Shown here: positions 62,663-64,000 of the stretch, one piece after another
How positions within the stretch are numbered: the first letter of the stretch is position 1
Layout of the letters: the number at the start of each line of letters is the position of its first letter
From: Bacteroidota bacterium
GTDB lineage: Bacteria > Bacteroidota > Bacteroidia > AKYH767-A > 2013-40CM-41-45
Length of the DNA stretch: 64,000 bases
Assembly (NCBI GenBank): GCA_016720935.1
Contig: JADKJP010000007.1
Location: 992,001 to 1,056,000, forward strand
Direction of reading: 5' to 3'
The notes under the pieces: model-generated
Seen by the model: the letters and a program-made list of their open reading frames with translations, nothing else
The model's database searches: none
Told to the model about the DNA's origin: nothing
Position numbers and translations under genes: made by a program

Positions 62663-63448
62663 CAGGATTGGTATTTTAAGACCAATATAATGATTTTACC
62701 GGACCTTCATAGAAAACCGTCAATCCCATTCAAAAACCCCAAAGCAATAAACATTTGGAAAGTCAATATCCCTTGTTCACATTCACCTTCATTCAGCATT
62801 ATGACTGACAATCACCCTTGCACTGAACACCCGCTGTGCAGGAAATAACCTGTTTTAAAAGCTCACCGCTGAGAAGGACCCGACTGCTGCGAAGGATTTC
62901 TTTTTAAATCCTTTACCCTTAAACTGTGCGATATTCATCCACCGATCTGTGCTTTTCAGCTTTCAAATTTGAGGTTGTAATTTACTGGAGAGAAACGGAT
63001 ATACATGGCGTCACTTTGGAACCAATGTCCACTGGAGTGTTTTGCTACCGACCTATTTTCTTTACGGGGCTAAGTCATCTTGTGCTTTTTGATACAGCTC
63101 TCGGCTATCTTGTGTGTTTCGATCAAATATGCAGCCCATACTTGCGATATGATACTTTGTACGTTTGATACAGTCGTGTCCCGCTGGGCCAAGTCTTTAA
63201 CGCAAGCCCGTGCACCGGCGGACTTGGCCCTCTATCAGCTAATAATACAATTGCATAAACCCTGCCGCTCAACAGGTTGTTTTTATTGATCAATTTTGGT
63301 TCACAACAACTTTTACCCCTATTTACAGTAGATTCTTTGATATCTGTCAAACTCTTGTTTTACGTATTTGAAAAAGCGATACTTTGAGTCACCTTTCCTT
63401 ATTAATGGCACCTCTGAATATTCTCTAATCTAACCATAATTTTCTCTG
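62663..63448. other. 786-bp non-coding region
   Basis: The region contains repeat copy B at 63179-63234 and otherwise no supported gene; short open frames here lack a start context and family signals. Confidence 0.45.
63179..63234. repeat. TTAACG-core palindromic repeat, copy B
   Basis: The same GGGCCAAGTC and GACTTGGCCC arms and core as at 60301, with four substitutions and a small indel. It lies 2.88 kb to the right of copy A, in direct orientation. Confidence 0.75.
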
Positions 63449-64000
63449 ATGAAAAAAATTATACTCTTCCTGCTTTTTCTGATTTCTACACGAACCCATG
63501 GACAACAAATTCCACCTGCAATTGAATGGCAGAATACGATTGGCGGTTCAGGTAGTGACTTTCTTTATTCATTACAGCAAACTCGGGATGGAGGCTACAT
63601 TCTTGGCGGCGGTTCTGTTTCCGACAGCAGTGGCGATAAAACAGAAAACAGCAGAGGAACCTCAGATTTCTGGGTTGTAAAGATCGATTCTTCCGGAACT
63701 ATTACCACTCAAAAAACCTTTGGCGGAGCAGGTACAGATGCACTTCGCAGGGTTAGACAGACAAGTGATGGCGGATATATTTTAGCGGGAGAATCTGATT
63801 CTGATATTTCAGGAGAAAAACAGAAAATAGCATGGAAGTACCGATAACTGGATCATCAAGACAGATTCCTTGTTCAACATTCAGTGGCAAACTACTTTAG
63901 GCGGCGCAGGTCCCGACTACATGCAAAACATAGAACAAACTGCTGATGGGAATTATATCGTTTCAGGAACATCAAACTCTTCTCAGTCAGCAGATAAAAA
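63449..64000 (+). pseudogene. Secreted repeat protein, frameshifted and cut by the window edge
   Basis: A signal peptide (KIILFLLFLISTRTHGQ) precedes ~50-aa repeats of the type WQNTIGGSGSDFLYSLQQTRDGGYILGG then SSGTITTQKTFGGAGTDALRRVRQTSDGGYILAGES. These are typical of T9SS-exported propeller-like proteins of Bacteroidota. At about 63820-63835, beside an AAAAA run, the frame breaks. The adjacent frame continues as TDNWIIKTDSLFNIQWQTTLGGAGPDYMQNIEQTADGNYIVSG to the edge. It could be a real break or an indel error in a homopolymer. Confidence 0.65.

Overview
The window looks like chromosomal DNA from a member of the Bacteroidota. The evidence is a SusC/SusD pair, many secreted proteins ending in type IX secretion (Por) sorting domains, a flexirubin/aryl-polyene gene cluster of the Bacteroidota type, and few clear Shine-Dalgarno sites. 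No rRNA, tRNA or CRISPR array was recognised.

1-8.8 kb: an anaerobic aromatic-ring island. On the minus strand lie bcrC, bcrB and the first 44 codons of an ASKHA ATPase (bcrA-like). These are the core and activator of a class I, ATP-dependent benzoyl-CoA reductase. Divergent from them is a plus-strand operon: a MocA-like cytidylyltransferase, an SDR dehydrogenase, a fused [2Fe-2S] plus molybdopterin protein of the 4-hydroxybenzoyl-CoA reductase type, a FAD subunit carrying the extra four-cysteine loop diagnostic of HcrB, and a hemerythrin. Read together, 4-hydroxybenzoyl-CoA would be dehydroxylated to benzoyl-CoA and the ring then reduced. The 226-bp divergent control region holds two short palindromes.

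9-28.3 kb: cell-surface and secreted genes. These are a 1387-aa modular T9SS protein, an 885-aa propeller-like T9SS protein, two tandem 458-aa Asp-box paralogues, a methyltransferase, a CBM9-like/DUF5916 outer-membrane protein and a SusD-SusC pair.

28.9-56.0 kb: one long minus-strand polyketide-type pigment cluster (flexirubin/aryl polyene), transcribed from 56.0 down to 28.9 kb. In transcription order: GT2-DUF2062, MMPL-acyltransferase-methyltransferase fusion, carotenoid-desaturase-like oxidoreductase, C45 hydrolase, AcpS, aryl-CoA/ACP ligase-like protein, aromatic ammonia-lyase, FabG, KS-ACP-LABLAT-dehydratase, secreted protein, thioesterase, KS, methyltransferase, halogenase-like flavoprotein, half-KS, ACP, KS, chain-length-factor-like KS, polysaccharide deacetylase, LolA, lipoprotein and a second hotdog dehydratase. 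Many neighbours overlap by 1-8 bp. No darA/darB (dialkylresorcinol) genes are seen, so the product could be an aryl polyene, or a flexirubin whose resorcinol genes lie elsewhere. The few large gaps in this cluster are filled by 7-bp tandem repeats in inverted pairs that run up to, or supply, the stop codons of the genes.

56.0-64.0 kb: a decayed and accessory region. It holds a tyrosine recombinase plus IS91-type transposase, both broken by several frameshifts, and two small AT-rich genes. It also holds a family of dispersed palindromic sites sharing a TTAACG core, and two frameshifted secreted-protein genes, the last of which runs off the window.
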